Origin: Huaxiibacter chinensis
Lineage (GTDB): Bacteria; Pseudomonadota; Gammaproteobacteria; Enterobacterales; Enterobacteriaceae
Assembly: GCF_022171985.1 (NCBI RefSeq)
Contig: NZ_JAJVHF010000005.1
Span: 1 to 64,000, forward strand
Direction: 5' to 3'
DNA: 64,000 bases
This document shows, in pieces, positions 62,564 through 64,000 of this stretch. Both the position numbers and the translations under genes were made by a program. The first letter of the stretch is position 1, and each line of letters starts with the position of its first letter. The notes under the pieces were generated by a model. The model searched no databases, had not been told where the DNA came from, and saw only the letters and a list, made by a program, of their open reading frames with translations.

Positions 62564-62813
62564 AGTGAGGCTCCCGTAAGTTCCGGCCTGGTGCCGGAGC
62601 GTGTTTTCCAGACCCAAATTTTTTGGGCAGGTTAAGCCTGGTACCGACCGGAGAGATTTTCCACTTAACGCCCGTTCTTTCAGCACAATCTGCTGCCTCG
62701 ATTCATTCACAACAAAACTGTTACATTGATCAAACAATCCTTTCAAAGGTATTTAAAAGGTATTATTGGATGGTATGGTATCCACGTATTCTCTCTGACA
62801 TGCAGGATTCAAA

Positions 62814-64000
62814 ATGAAAACGAAAGTCCAACTGTCGTTCATGATGTTTGTTGAATGGTTTATCTGGGGTGCCTGGTTTGTGCCGCTGTGGCTATGGCTG
62901 AGTAAAAGCGGTTTTACCGCCGGAGAGATTGGCTGGTCTTATGCCTGTACCGCCATCGCGGCGATCCTTTCTCCTATTCTTGTCGGCTCGCTAACGGACC
63001 GCTTCTTTGCCGCGCAAAAGGTTCTGGCGGTGCTGATGTTTGCGGGCGCGATTCTGATGTACTTTGCGGCGCAACAGACCACCTTTAGCGGCTTTTTCCC
63101 GCTGCTGCTGGCTTACTCGCTTACCTATATGCCCACCATTGCCTTGACCAACAGCATTGCCTTTGCCAACGTCGATGACGTAGAGGCTGATTTCCCGCGC
63201 ATCCGCGTTATGGGGACAATAGGCTGGATTGCCTCTGGCCTGGCGTGCGGCTTCCTGCCGCAAATGATGGGTTATAGCGATATTTCAGATACCAACCTGC
63301 CGCTGCTGCTGACGGCGGCCAGCTCTGTGCTTCTCGGGGTGTTTGCGTTCTTCCTGCCGAATACGCCGCCAAAAAGCACCGGTAAAATGGATGTTAAAGT
63401 CATGCTGGGTCTGGACGCGCTGGTCCTGCTGCGTGATAAAAATTTCCTCGTCTTTTTCTTCTGCTCTTTCCTGTTCGCGATGCCGCTGGCGTTTTATTAC
63501 ATCTTCGCCAATGGCTACCTCACCGAAGTCGGTATGAAAAACGCAACGGGCTGGATGACGCTCGGCCAGTTCTCAGAAATCTTCTTTATGCTGGCGCTGC
63601 CCTTCTTCACAAAGCGCTTTGGTATTAAAAAGGTTCTGTTGCTAGGTCTTATCACCGCGGCCATTCGCTACGCCTTTTTCGTCTTCGGCGGCGCGGAGGA
63701 GTATTTCACCTATGCCCTGCTGTTCCTTGGCATTCTGCTGCACGGCGTGAGTTACGACTTCTATTACGTCACCGCGTATATCTATGTCGATAAAAAAGCC
63801 CCTGCGCATATGCGCACCGCGGCGCAAGGATTGATCACGCTGTGCTGTCAGGGCTTTGGCAGCCTGTTGGGCTACCGTCTGGGCGGCGTGATGATGGAAA
63901 AGATGTTTGCTTATAAAGAGCCTGTGAACGGGTTGACCTTCAACTGGGCCGGAATGTGGACGTTTGGCGCGATCATGATCGCCGTCATCGCCGTGCTGTT
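62814..64000 (+). CDS. yegT: Nucleoside-type MFS transporter YegT, truncated by window end
   Basis: Major-facilitator protein of the nucleoside:H+ symporter family (NupG/XapB-like). It begins MKTKVQLSFMMFVEWFIWGA and remains open for about 395 codons to the window edge, where E. coli YegT has about 30 more residues. About eleven hydrophobic segments are seen, and stretches such as FIWGAWFVPLWLWLSKSGF, AYSLTYMPTIALTNSIAF and AAQGLITLCCQGFGS are close to E. coli. The adjacency to fbaB is conserved, with 250 bases between the divergent starts. Confidence 0.95.
   Translation, partial: MKTKVQLSFMMFVEWFIWGAWFVPLWLWLSKSGFTAGEIGWSYACTAIAAILSPILVGSLTDRFFAAQKVLAVLMFAGAILMYFAAQQTTFSGFFPLLLAYSLTYMPTIALTNSIAFANVDDVEADFPRIRVMGTIGWIASGLACGFLPQMMGYSDISDTNLPLLLTAASSVLLGVFAFFLPNTPPKSTGKMDVKVMLGLDALVLLRDKNFLVFFFCSFLFAMPLAFYYIFANGYLTEVGMKNATGWMTLGQFSEIFFMLALPFFTKRFGIKKVLLLGLITAAIRYAFFVFGGAEEYFTYALLFLGILLHGVSYDFYYVTAYIYVDKKAPAHMRTAAQGLITLCCQGFGSLLGYRLGGVMMEKMFAYKEPVNGLTFNWAGMWTFGAIMIAVIAVL

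Overview
The window comes from a chromosome of the family Enterobacteriaceae. The colanic acid cluster, yegH-asmA-dcd-udk-dgcE-alkA-yegD, mdtABCD-baeSR, trhP-cyaR, yegS and fbaB-yegT all follow the E. coli order, with near-identical protein lengths. The divergence of the proteins, the REP-like repeats and a peptide-type ABC operon between yegS and fbaB (where E. coli K-12 carries gat genes) suggest Enterobacter or a close relative. This species guess is inference.

Positions 1-14353 (minus strand) carry the proximal colanic acid operon: wza-wzb-wzc, wcaA-F, gmd-fcl-gmm, wcaI, cpsB and the first codons of cpsG. Together these make GDP-mannose and GDP-fucose, add sugars and acetyl groups, polymerise the repeat unit and export the polymer. 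The 690-base region upstream of wza holds a JUMPstart/ops element for RfaH and a candidate RcsAB box. Positions 15044-25850 hold yegH, asmA, dcd, udk, the diguanylate cyclase gene dgcE, alkA and the Hsp70-like gene yegD. Positions 26063-37027 hold the envelope-stress efflux operon mdtABCD-baeSR, its cistrons abutting or overlapping, with a candidate BaeR site upstream. Then come trhP and the small RNA cyaR with its CRP site.

The most unusual part is a genomic island of about 15.1 kb between cyaR and yegS. The 3' part of the cyaR terminator is repeated exactly (25 bp) at 38700-38724 and 53790-53814, as expected for attL and attR, but no integrase is present. The A+T-rich left part carries an unrecognised 345-residue protein, a 755-residue protein with a restriction-nuclease-like N-terminus and a STAND-type NTPase domain (a candidate anti-phage protein), and a 308-residue protein that may be SUFU-like. 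The middle has a LysR regulator, an MFS exporter and an NAD-dependent epimerase. The right part is a rhamnoside-type uptake locus: AraC regulator, GH78 enzyme, GPH symporter and LamB-type porin. Six short related palindromes lie in the island's non-coding spacers.

Right of the island are yegS, a leftward operon made of an enolase-superfamily enzyme and a complete Opp/Dpp-type ABC transporter, then fbaB and the start of yegT, which runs off the window. No rRNA, tRNA, CRISPR array or intact insertion sequence was seen.
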